NCBI GenBank assembly: GCA_911728435.2
Contig: OU452205.1
Span: 16,808,260-16,872,259, forward strand
DNA length: 64,000 bases
Source: Apoderus coryli
Taxonomy: Eukaryota > Arthropoda > Insecta > Coleoptera > Attelabidae
Reading direction: 5' to 3'
The notes beneath the pieces are model-generated. The model saw nothing but the letters and a program-made list of their open reading frames with translations, had not been told where the DNA came from and searched no databases. The position numbers were made by a program, and so were the translations under genes. This document shows, piece by piece, positions 21,261 through 32,102 of this stretch. Each line of letters begins with the position of its first letter. Position 1 is the first letter of the stretch.

Positions 21261-21924
21261 TTGTTCAAAAAAATAAAACATCTTTAGATTTTTTAGTTTA
21301 ATTTTTTGGGACATGCAATTTCGTATATTTTTAGTAACAATCCTATCAAAAAATAACGTAAATTGTATTGAACAAATCAATATAGAATTAACTACACTTT
21401 TTATTTTATACACCACGTATTATTAGCGGATGCTGACGACCAAATTTCCATTTCCAAATTGATTTCTGTCTCTTGCCTGTAGGTCCATATTTTGAATGCT
21501 TCAAGTTATTTCGTTTTTTTTTTTTTTAAGTTACCGCCTAAGCGAGTACTAACTATTATTGGCCTCTTGCCCTTTCTCAGTAGGATACAGCCAGCACAGT
21601 TTATTTTTATCAAATATAGTTACAAGTTACAATGCATACTACTACTGTTTACTTTTAACCTCCAAGCCCCATAATTTAACCTATTTATTTATGACGTGAA
21701 ACTAGAAGTGTCAACCAAACAAAAATAAGTGACACCAACGTTAGAAAAAAATATTACCAAATTATGAAAAACCAACAAAGCCAAAATACAAGATACTGTA
21801 GTCCCAAAAATAACGTCCACCACTATTAAGGTTAACGTTATTTTAACATCTGGCTATACGCTAAGTATTTTTTGATTTCAATTCAAGTTTTCTGTGAAAG
21901 TTAAACTATAAGCTCAAATTTATA
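21261..21924. other. Interval without recognisable gene
   Basis: AT-rich. The 60-codon frame at 21492-21674 has no family resemblance. Near 21880-21915 the sequence aagttttctgtgaaagttaa appears; it recurs at 24380 inside the satellite region, so the repeat array begins to be recognisable from about 21880. Confidence 0.4.
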
Positions 21925-24300
21925 TACGGGGTGAATCAAAAATGTATTTCTTTATTTTTTTAAGACTTTTAGACATGCTGCAGAACCTTATCAGCGATAA
22001 GTGACTTTTTATTTTCTTTAAAAGAGAAATTTTTAGCATAGGCTTTAAATTTATATACAGGGTGAATCAAAAATGTATTTCCTTATTTTAATAGAAACAT
22101 TTTCAGATTTTCAGCTCTGGCAATACTTTTTTTTTAATTAATATAATTTTTTTTTCTTGATTTTTTTTAGGTACAAAAACAATTTTAATTAATAAGCACC
22201 ATGTACAGGGTGATACAAAAACAACATTAATTATCCCACATTTAAGAAATTTTAAATGTATAGAAATTTATATACGGGGTGAATCAAAAATGTATTTCTC
22301 TATTTTTTTACCATTTTTTTTAACATCAGCGATAGGTGACTTTATTTTCTTTAAAAGAGAAATTTTTAGCATAGGTTTTAAATTTATATACGGGGTGAAT
22401 CAAAAATGTATTTCTCTATTTTTTTAAGACTTTTAGACATGCTGCAGAACCTTATCAGCGATAAGTGACTTTTTATTTTCTTTAAAAGAGAAATTTTTAG
22501 CATAGGCTTTAAATTTATATCCAGGGTGAATCAAAAATGTATTTCACTATTTTTTTAGGACTTTTAGACATGCTGCAGAACCTTATCAGCGATAAGTGAC
22601 CTTTTATTTTCTTTAAAAGAGAAATTTTTAGCATAGGCTTTAAATTTATATACAGGGTGAATCAAAAATGTATTTCTCTATTTTTTTAGGACTTTTAGAC
22701 ATGCTGCAGAACCTTATCAGCGATAAGTGACTTTTTATTTTCTTTAAAAGAGAAATTTTTAGCATAGGCTTTAAATTTATATACAGGGTGAATCAAAAAT
22801 GTATTTCTCTATTTTTTTAGGACTTTTAGACATGCTGCAGAACCTTATCAGCGATAAGTGACCTTTTATTTTCTTTAAAAGAGAAATTTTTAGCATAGGC
22901 TTTAAATTTATATACAGGGTGAATCAAAAATGTATTTCTCTATTTTTTTAGGACTTTTAGACATGCTGCAGAACCTTATCAGCGATAAGTGACTTTTTAT
23001 TTTCTTTAAAAGAAAAATTTTTAGCATAGGTTTTAAATTTATATACAGGGTGAATCAAAAATGTATTTCTCTATTTTTTTAGGACTTTTAGACATGCTGC
23101 AGAACCTTATCAGCGATAAGTGACTTTTTATTTTCTTTAAAAGAGAAATTTTTAGGATAGGCTTTAAATTTATATACAGGGTGAATCAAAAATGTATTTC
23201 TCTATTTTTTTAGGACTTTTAGACATGCTGCAGAACCTTATCAGCGATAAGTGACTTTTTATTTTCTTTAAAAGAGAAATTTTTAGCATAGGCTTTAAAT
23301 TTATATACAGGGTGAATGAAAAATGAATTTCTCTATTCTTTTAGGACTTTTAGACATGCTGCAGAACCTTATCAGCGATAAGTGACTTTTTATTTTCTTT
23401 AAAAGAGAAATTTTTAGCATAGGCTTTAAATTTATATACAGGGTGAATCAAAAATGTATTTCTCTATTTTTTTAGGACTTTTAGACATGCTGCAGAACCT
23501 TATCAGCGATAAGTGACTTTTTATTTTCTTTAAAAGAGAAGTTTTTAGCATAGGCTTTAAATTTATATACAGGGTGAATCAAAAATGTATTTCTCTATTT
23601 TTTTAGGACTTTTAGACATGCTGCAGAACCTTATCAGCGATAAGTGACTTTTTATTTTCTTTAAAAGAGAAATTTTTAGCATAGGCTTTAAATTTATATA
23701 CAGGGTGAATCAAAAATGTATTTCCTTATTTTAATAGAAACATTTTCAGATTTTCAGCTCTGGCAATACTTTTTTTTAATTAATATAATTTTTTTTTTCT
23801 TGATTTTTTTTTAGCTACAAAAACAATTTCAATTAATAAGCACCATGTACAGGGTGATACAAAAACAACATTAATTATCCCACATTTAAGAAATTTTAAA
23901 TGTATAGAAATTTATATACGGGGTGAATCAAAAATGTATTTCTCTATTTTTTACCAATTGTTTTAACATCAGCGATAGGTGACTTTATTTTCTTTAAAAG
24001 AGAAATTTTTAGCATAGGTTTTAAATTTATATACGGGGTGAATCAAAAATGTATTTCTCTATTTTTTTAAGACTTTTAGACATGCTGCAGAACCTTATCA
24101 GCGATAAGTGACTTTTTATTTTCTTTAAAAAAAAAAATTTTAGCATAGGCTTTAAATTTATATACAGGGTGAATCAAAAATGTATTTCTCTATTTTTTTA
24201 GGACTTTTAGACATGCTGCAGAACCTTATCAGCGATAAGTGACTTTTTATTTTCTTTAAAAGAGAAATTTTTAGCATAGGCTTTAAATGTATATACAGGG
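21925..24300 (+). repeat. 131-bp tandem repeat array with higher-order structure
   Basis: Units begin tacagggtgaatcaaaaatg. Starts at 22389, 22520, 22651, 22782, 22913, 23044, 23175, 23306, 23437, 23568 and 23699 are spaced by exactly 131 bp. The unit contains gacatgctgcagaacc and a ttatcagcgataa palindrome. Variant units of 216-218 and 115-116 bp, carrying attttcagctctggcaatac, occur at 22057-22389 and again at 23699-24032. This gives a higher-order repeat of about 1642 bp. Most regular units differ by only a few bases, so the array was homogenised or amplified recently. Confidence 0.95.
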
Positions 24301-25040
24301 TGAATCAAAAATGTATTTCCTATCGTCAAAAAGGTAATATTTTGAATAATTTTTTGGTTTCTGTAGATTTCAAATCAAGTTTTCTGTGAAAGTTAAACTA
24401 TAAGGTCAAATATATATACAGGGTGAATCAAAAATGTATTTCTTTATTTTGTTGGGTTTCAATTGAAGATTTCTTTGAAAGTTAAACTATAATCTCCTAG
24501 AGGTTATCTACGGGGTAACTCAAAAATGTTTATGAATGTTATTTATTATTTAAGACTTTTAGACATGGCAGAAACTTTTAGCATAGGCTTTAAATTTATA
24601 TACGGGGTGAGTCAAAAGTGTATTTCATTATTTTGGATAAAAAAATAATATTTTGAATAATTTTTTGATTTCTTTGGGTTTCAATTCAATATTTCTTTGA
24701 AAGTTAAACTATAATCTCCTAGAGGTTATCTACGGGGTAACTCAAAAATGTTTATGAATGTTATTTATTATTTAAGACTTTTAGACATGGCAGAAACTTT
24801 TAGCATCGGCTTTAAATTTATATACGGGGTGAGTCAAAAATGTATTTCATTATTTTGGACAAAAAAATAATTTTTTGATTTCTTTGGGTTTCAATTCAAG
24901 ATTTCTTTGAAAGTTAAACTATAATCTCCTAGAGGTTATCTACGGGGTAACTCAAAAATGTTTCTATTTATTTTCAATAATAGAAACATTTTCAGATTTT
25001 CAGCTCTGGCAATACTTTTTTTCAATTAATTTTTGAATTT
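24301..25040 (+). repeat. Diverged tail of the tandem array
   Basis: Further cagggtg or cggggtg starts occur at 24417, 24507, 24731 and 24941 with longer, irregular periods (about 210-225 bp for the last three). These units share agttaaactataatctccta and aggttatctacggggtaact. This looks like an older part of the same array, with a different repeating block. Confidence 0.8.
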
Positions 25041-25263
25041 TGTTTATGAATTTTTTTTTTTTTTTAATTTTTTTTTTTTTTTTTTTAATTTTTTTTTTTA
25101 ATTTTTTTTTTAAAATTTTTTTTTTGAAAATTTTTTTTTTTTAATTTTTTTTGCAAATTTTTTTTTTTTTAATTTTTTTTTTTGGAAAAATTTTTTTTTT
25201 TGAAAATCTTTTTTTACTTTTTTTTTAATAGAAACATTTTTTTCCTTGAAATTTTTTTTCTTA
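25041..25263. repeat. T-rich low-complexity tract
   Basis: More than 200 bp made almost wholly of T runs punctuated by aa, aaaa or gaaa. It lies at the junction between the array and the conserved block at 25264. No coding content. Confidence 0.9.
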
Positions 25264-25345
25264 ATTTTTTTTATAACCCTCAATAACTTTTTTCATAGAT
25301 AAAACTACCACACTACGACTGGGAAATCCCCCAGGGATTTCTTGT
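25264..25345 (+). repeat. Conserved terminal block shared with the dispersed repeat
   Basis: The block from ataaccctcaataactt to agggatttcttgt matches 28246-28321 at the right end of dispersed repeat copy 2. It contains a short near-palindrome at ctgggaaatccccc (gggatatccc in the other copy). The shared end suggests that the tandem array is the interior of an expanded member of the same family. Confidence 0.75.
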
Positions 25346-26830
25346 CAACTAATATAAACTGTGAACCCTTACTCACTCTAATCTTCAACGAAAACGCGTA
25401 AAAGTTCGTACGTATCTCCTCCGAAGAAAAGCAATTGTAAAATATGTCATGTGTTTTTACATACAGTTAAATATTGAGAATGTGCGGTAGGCTACTTTTG
25501 GTGAGGCTCCTTTGAAGCGAAACATTTTTAAAATAGTTTCCAAATCGTCACATTTTTCATTAAAGTAAAGTCAGTAGAAAAGAAAACAGATTTGTGTGTT
25601 ATTCTTATGGAATCTACTCGCTTAAACAACATACCAACTTATAATGCTTTGCTGCCAGAATGTCATTCAAATTATCTCTATCCTACACCTCGTACTTATT
25701 ATTTCTGCAATAGCGTAATTAATCCGAAATCTGTTTACAACCGAAACATGTGAATATGCTAATTTAAACATAAACTCAATTTCCCCAAGTTTATTTTATT
25801 TTTGTTAAAATAATTTCTTTGTCGAAAAAAATCAATATTAATGATATTTCATTCAATTCAATTTATTCAAAATCTGGCAACATCTAAGGAAAATTACGAA
25901 AAGCGCCGTTGCCACATTTTATTTGAAAAATTCAATCTACTAATTCTTTCCGCAATAGCGTAATCAATCCGAATTCAATTTATACACTCAAAACAACTTC
26001 AAATACCCACTTAACCACAAACTTAAATTATCCAAACTTTATTTTCAAATTTCTTTCACAAAAACTTTACTTTCAATTCACTTTATATTTTATATACTAG
26101 GTCAAAATCAATCTGACAACAAAGCAACAATATAGATGAACTATTATTGCAGTGACAATTATGACAAGTGGCATTTTGAAATTAAAAAATAAATTATACC
26201 TAATTAATTAAAAAATGTGTATTAAAATAAAAAAATTTGCTTAAAATCATTCTAACATTAGTTATTGTACGATAACTATATTCTGTTAATACCTAATACA
26301 TATTATTTCTACCTACCGAACATCTTAGTTTATATTGTAAACATCTATTAGTGGTTGCTGCCTTTGCTGCCTATAAACTATAAACACCTACATAAATTAG
26401 CATTATGAGATCAAATGTAAGTAGTCGAATCAACATAAATATTTTATACTAATCAATTAGGTACCTACACGAAATAGAAATACCTCTCTACGTACTTCGA
26501 ATAACAATGGCATAAATGAAATTATAAACATGGGTACAAATAATAATGTTTCCAAAAGAAATTGAATATTATGTCTGTAATCTGAAGCATTACAAAACGA
26601 TCAAATTAATGTAGCGACTTGAAATGGTAAACAAGGTTTATATAATTTTCGAATCAATAAAGGTTTATGAAGATAAATTCTGCTAGAGTTGAAAAGGTGA
26701 TAATTGTCTAACATATTTATTTAACATAAGTAGTCATAAAATTCATTTGTCGTGTTTGAGATCAAAGAAGAATAACCCAAAATAGCAGAAATTGTTTTGA
26801 AATCAAGCACATAATGTACTGGATAGTATT
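25346..26830. other. AT-rich interval, no gene seen
   Basis: No frame or RNA gene is recognisable. Two near-copies of a short block (ttctgcaatagcgtaattaatccgaa at 25702 and tccgcaatagcgtaatcaat at 25949) suggest an old tandem duplication of about 245 bp. Otherwise featureless. Confidence 0.45.
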
Positions 26831-28325
26831 AACGTGGTATTCCAAGTATTCAGTCAATGAGAGAAAACCATTTATAATTTTGCATTTATATATTTTGTTA
26901 TTAGTAGTAGTATTAGTGTTTATCATAGAATATGTATATATACTATGTTTATTTCACCCAATATAAATGTTTACAATAATAAGTAAAGTCAAAGTTATTA
27001 GTTATTACAGTTCAAAATTCTTAATTTTGTTGTTTTCCAAATAAATATTCACTTAACGCTCTTCAGTTTAATTGATGTGATACGTTCAATTGTCGCTCAG
27101 TTGGACCTAACTGATATTTACGTTGAAGGATACTACCTAGATCAGCGGGCAGCTCTTCTTGAAAACCTGGGAGTGGAAAAAAATTTGTGAGGCGAGGCAA
27201 AGTCTATTAAATTAGAACAACTTTGCCTCACTTCTATGTTCACTTGAACTGATGTGATAGGGGCAATTTCCACTCATTTTCAACGTAACTTTTTCAGTTA
27301 ATTGTCAACGAAGAAAAATGCTAATGCCTATAGACTTTGATAGATAACAAAAGTCAATTTTACCAACATACAAAAAATAAAAACATATGAACTAGAGGTG
27401 TAAGGTAATAAAACTGTCGATAGTGTTTTTGATTCTTTAAATAATCAGCTGTAGCAAAAACGTTAAGTGATCGTAAATATTAAATATACTGTGGTTAAGT
27501 GTAGAATAAATTTAAAAAACCATATACAGGGTCATACAGAAAAATATATGAGTTTTAAAACGCTTAAATTTTTTAGAGCGAAACGAAAAAGTTAGAAAAC
27601 TTTTGATTTTTTGTAGTATGTTAGAATGGTTTCATACATTTTTTATACAGGGTGAAATCATTTTTAGGAAAAATTATTTATTATTATGACAGAGAAAATT
27701 CAAATTTTACTGTCAAATTTACTATATGAAAAATGTAAACATAAAATAATAACTAGAATTACAGGGTGTCCCAAATTTTTTGCCTTATTGTTAAGAGCAC
27801 GTTTTTTTAGCAATTCTTTAGAGTGAAACGTACAAATAGTAAGAACTTTTACATTTCCAGAATAACCGCCTACAATTCAGATAAAGGGTTACTCAAAAAT
27901 GTTTACATTTATTTTCAAGATTTTCAGGCAAGGTAGAACGTAAGACTTTTTAATTTTTTAGACTGGTTTCATGAAATTATTGCACAGGGTGGCTCAAAAA
28001 TGTTTCATAAGAATTTTAATTTGAATTTTTTTATATATTTTTTCACAGTATTTTTAGTTAGAATGGGGTCATACATTTTTATACAGGGTGTATGTGTATT
28101 GTTTCCATTTATACCTAATTAACAGGAAAACTTTTGAGTTTTATTAGTTTGTTAGAATGGTGTCATAAAATTTATTTATATACAGGGTGTCACAAACGTA
28201 ATTCTATTTATGTGATTAGGTTTTCAACCCATATTTTCAGTTTTTTTTATAACCATCAATGACTTTTGTTATAGATAAGACTACCACAAAACGACTGGGA
28301 TATCCCAAAGGGATTTCTTGTATAT
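26831..28325 (+). repeat. Dispersed repeat, copy 2
   Basis: Matches 5259-6720 along almost its whole length and extends beyond it to the conserved end gggatttcttgt near 28321. Interior blocks repeatedly start with acagggt motifs (about 27527, 27647, 27761, 27986, 28083 and 28183), related in style to the satellite unit at 21925. Noncoding. Confidence 0.8.
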
Positions 28326-28510
28326 ATATAATATAAGATTTCTGTGCACGAATGCCGCCGCACTTAGGGTAAAAACAGACGTACAGAGACACAACGCAAC
28401 ACAGACTTACTAACACTTATCCCCAATCAAACAGAGTGCAGCCAGGGACGTACCATGGAGACTTCAGCTTTTCGAACTATCGACCATTACAGAAAAAAAA
28501 AATAGTTATA

Positions 28511-29208
28511 TCAATTCAACAAGGTAGGATTATTTTCCTTTAGCCAGCTTGTTATTTTATGCCTAAAAGACCCACGCGAGATACATAACCGTAGCTCATT
28601 TGGTAACAAATTGAACAGCTTATGTCCGACCACGAGAAACATTGTCTGTCCAATAGATCTCCTTGCTCGGGGAACACGCACATTATGGAGTGATCTTTGC
28701 CTTGTTAAATGACGGTAGTCCGGTAAATTAAAAAATAGTTGGTGTTTGTTTAGGTGTACTATAGAACATTTATAAAATATCTCCCTGATGGTCGGGACGC
28801 TACAATGTCCGAACAATCTGGCGGTAGGAAATCTAGTGTCCAATTTAAAAATTATCTTCAATATCCTCTTCCGTGTTAAGATTAATCGCTTTAAGTGTTC
28901 ACTGGAAGCTCCGCCCCACCCAATTATACCATAGGACAATAGACACTAGACCAATGCATAATATAGGGATAAATTTTGTTTCTTTTTGTGAGAATGTGAG
29001 TAGTCTGTTTAAAAATATATATTAGCGATCGTAATTTTTTCGTCAGATTCTGGATGTGAATATCCCACTTCATATGGCTGTCCACCATGACCCCCAAATA
29101 TTTAGCGCAATCTCTTCGTTGAATTTCCCAAGAGCAATTTCTTTGTGGCAGGTCAATCGTAATCTTACTGTTTGGTGGGACTTTGGTTGCCTCCGATAAG
29201 TGGTCCAA
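28511..29208 (-). pseudogene. Jockey-like reverse transcriptase, C-terminal part
   Basis: Two minus-strand frames overlap by a few bases and are joined by a frameshift near 28930. The upstream one (28924-29208) has KYLGVMVDSHMKWDIHIQNL. The downstream one has SYGIIGWGGASSEHLKRL, TRKRILKIIF and LFNLLPNELRL, the usual C-terminal region after the RT thumb. RT core and endonuclease are missing. At 29209 it joins an unrelated RT fragment. Confidence 0.8.
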
Positions 29209-29215
29209 GACTCAC

Positions 29216-29550
29216 AGCTATACGTAAGGGTATAGGAACTACAATAGCATTATACAATCGCAACTTTGTTCGAACGTCGATGTTATTATTATCGAAAACT
29301 CTCGTCCTCAGACGGCCAAAACATGTGCTTGCCCATCTTATGGGATGCTGAATTTCATAATTGATATTTGCGTTTGCCGGAAGAATACTGCCGAGGTTAG
29401 AGATACTCTTGATGTTCTGAAGTTTGCCTCCGTTTACTCAAATATATGTTGGGACAGCCACAGTGTTTGGTGTTGGCTGGTAGAGAATCTGTGTTTTCTT
29501 TATATTTATTTCAAGCCCGATATTGTTGTATGCGCTGCATGCATTTAGTA
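29216..29550 (-). pseudogene. Non-LTR RT fragment, downstream half of an interrupted copy
   Basis: On the minus strand the frame reads NACSAYNNIGLEINIKKTQ, then SNLGSILPANANINYEIQHPI and RTRVFDNNNIDVRTKLRLYN, with one in-frame stop after VPTYI. This continues directly from the frame at 30636-31270, whose last residues are EDLQYISDLL. The two halves were one RT before the insertion at 29551-30635. Confidence 0.75.
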
Positions 29551-30635
29551 TATAATAATAATAATAAATCAGTTTATTTGCAGTTCTATAAAACAAAAAG
29601 ATTATACAACTTAAACTTACTAACTAAATAATGTAGAACTACAAAAAGGGTTAAAAAGGCAGTATGTACTGATATAAATTTTAACCCTGTGAAAAACAAA
29701 ATCAACAAAAGACATAAACATATGTTTATCCTTCAAAAAAGAAACACAAACAGAAAAAGCACAAACAGTATTACCTACTAAATCTACATTAATAATATAT
29801 TATACCTATACATGAATATTAGAAAAAAAAAGAGATTAAAAGACGAGATGAGATGATGAGATAAGGATCAAAAACCATTCCTAAAAGTCTGACTCAACCA
29901 AATAGTAATCGATGTCTAAGTTTGCATTTAAATGAAAGCATAGGTAAGTCCTTTAACTCACCTGGGACTTGATTGTAAATTGAGTAAACATTGTAAGTGT
30001 ATGACCTCTTAAATAATTCCGTCCTGTGCAGTGGAGCAGAAAGCAAGCCCTTATGTCTAAGATTTAAATTATGAATATCGGATCTAAATGTAATTTTATC
30101 ATATAGGTAAGGTGGATGCTTATGGATCATTATCGAGTGAAAGAGACAAGAAGCATGCAGAAATCTTCTATCTTCCATCGACAACCAGCCCGCAGATTTC
30201 AATGTATGACTGATTCTTTCATATTTTCTGATACCGTACACATATCTAAGACACGATTTTTGAACACGCTGAATTCGTTCACCATCACACCTCAGAAGAC
30301 ATGGACCATATATCACATCACAAAAATTAAAATAGCTCAACACCAAGGAATCCGTCAACTTAAGTTTGACACATTGCGACAATATATATCTGTGTGGATA
30401 CAACATTTTTAACGCTGCATATCCTTTGCTTATACATGCAGAGATATGATTCGTAAAACGAAGTTCATTATCCAATAGCAAACCTAAATTTCTGGCCACA
30501 CTACTGTATGTTAAAGACACATTATTAAGTGATAATTCGAGATTTTGTTCAATAAAATGTCTATCCTTTCCAAATAATAAATTTGTCTTACTTGAATTAA
30601 TATCTAGTTGATGTTTTTTTGACCAGGTGGCAATA
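29551..30635 (-). mobile_element. Truncated LINE inserted into another LINE
   Basis: The element on the minus strand runs from about 30635 to a 3' tail of (TTATTA)-type repeats at 29551-29568. It splits an older RT frame (SDLL at 30640, NAC at 29545). About 340 bp of 3' untranslated sequence separates its stop from the tail. It is 5'-truncated within RT. Confidence 0.75.
29894..30635 (-). pseudogene. Jockey-like RT, C-terminal fragment
   Basis: Starting near 30600 the residues NSSKTNLLFGKD lead into ARNLGLLLDNELRFTNHI. They continue through FNFCDVIYGPCL, LHRTELFKRSYTYNVYSIYNQVP to the C-terminus at 29894. The layout and residues parallel the fragment at 16172-17104, so both derive from the same clade. 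The catalytic palm is missing. Confidence 0.8.
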
Positions 30636-31270
30636 GATCTGAGATATATTGAAGATCCTCTTTTGTATCAGGTAGGACAACATTCTCATCCGCGTATTGG
30701 AGCTCAATGACCTTCGTCCCAGCTTGCAGTCTACGAAGGTTGAAGAATCCGATGGCATCGCATATTTGTAGACGATCTCTATTCCCCCGGCAATCCATCC
30801 TTAACAAGTTGAATGACCGTTCCCATAAACGTCGGCTGTATCCCTTTTGGGTTTAAAACCATATTGTGTGTCCGGCAAGCACCCTTCCGAGAGTGGGACA
30901 ACACGATTTGACAAAATTATTGCAAGAATCTTTCCGGCGATTGAGAGGTGAGAGATACCGCGATAGTTTCCACATATACGGACTTAGTCCCTTTCTTAAA
31001 TATAGTGACAATTGAGGCATCTCGCATTCCAGCAGGCACGGTTTCGGTGTTCCATATTTTGGTTATTAGAACATGAGAATGTTTCAAAAGCTCAGGAGAT
31101 ATGCCATCAGAGCCAGCTGCTTTGTTGTTTTAAGTTGTCGAATAGCTTTATCAACTTCTTGCAGAGAAGCTACATATCCCAAGTGTTGTTGGGTTGGTCT
31201 ATGTGGAAACCGATCGAGTGTTGCATTATCGACATTTATGTCACTGGTTAGCAGTTCCTGAAAATGTTCC
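30636..31270 (-). pseudogene. Non-LTR RT fragment, upstream half of the interrupted copy
   Basis: Across frameshifts on the minus strand one can read KAIRQLK, AAGSDGISPELLKH, VPAGMRDASIVTIFKKGTK, GKILAIILSNRV and then FNLRRLQAGTKVIELQYADENVVL. The catalytic motif is YADE instead of YADD, an inactivating change. The style is that of R1/RTE-like mobile-element RTs common in insects. It is cut at 30635 by the LINE insertion and ends upstream near the LTR-like sequence at 31463. Confidence 0.75.
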
Positions 31271-31462
31271 TTTGTAGCGGTCCAAATTTGTACCTCTTAT
31301 GTAACAATAATAATTCAAGTAGGTAACAAATTTAGTTTAAAGAATTTGCTAGGCCGCTATCACTTCTTTACCAGGCTAGCAAAGTCGGATAGGTTCGACC
31401 AATTTTCTAGCAAACTCCAACAAGTTCAACTCCAAAGCGTTCAGGAACCAATAGCGGGCGCC

Positions 31463-32099
31463 AGAATATTTTTAAATAAAAAAAAAATATACAAAAATTT
31501 TGTGTACAATAAGATATAGATAATAAATTGTATTCCTAAAAGAATTCAGAATTTAACCTGCTATTTGAATTGTTAGATCACTCTATCTGATTTTGATCGA
31601 TGAAATGAAACAACGGATCTTTAAAATCAGTTAATCTAAATTAGTAAAATACTTAAATAACAATATCACAGAATTTACAAGACAAGTATCTGATCACCTC
31701 ACCAATAGTGCCGTAGTTATTTCAGATTTAACCTAATGATTGATATCGTGGTTACCCCTTCAGGATGTGAATTAGCTAGTTGTGCTTTCTCTCAGCCAAA
31801 TCAGATCGCCTATATGCGAGTCGTAACTACACTAGTCACACTCACAGTATATGTGCTATACATACACTAAGGTCGTCGAAAGGATCACAAATGAACGATC
31901 AAACGACAGAGGAGATATTCTTTCGTTCATTCGCTCGCCAAACAGTGTAAGATTGCATGTGTTCACTCGTGAAGACAAAGCAACAGCGACAAAAACGTTA
32001 TAACCTTGAATCAAGTCTTAGCTTTAAAACATACGCGATAAGGTAAGGTAAACTTATTAAATCTGTATATATATTCACCAATGTTCACGATTCGTCACA
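31463..32099 (-). mobile_element. Possible solo LTR of a gypsy-like element
   Basis: On the minus strand tggcgcccgctattgg at about 31456-31463 resembles a primer-binding site for tRNA-Lys (first nine bases TGGCGCCCG). The about 630 bp preceding it in that orientation start tgtgacgaatcgtgaac, compatible with an LTR 5' end. The expected CA at the other LTR end is absent, and no gag or pol follows, so this remains tentative. Confidence 0.4.
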
Positions 32100-32102
32100 A
32101 AG

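Noticed and set aside
21925..24300. Regular repeats that might suggest a CRISPR-like array
   Set aside because: The whole 131-bp unit is repeated, with no unique spacers, and the context is eukaryotic transposon DNA. It is a tandem satellite.
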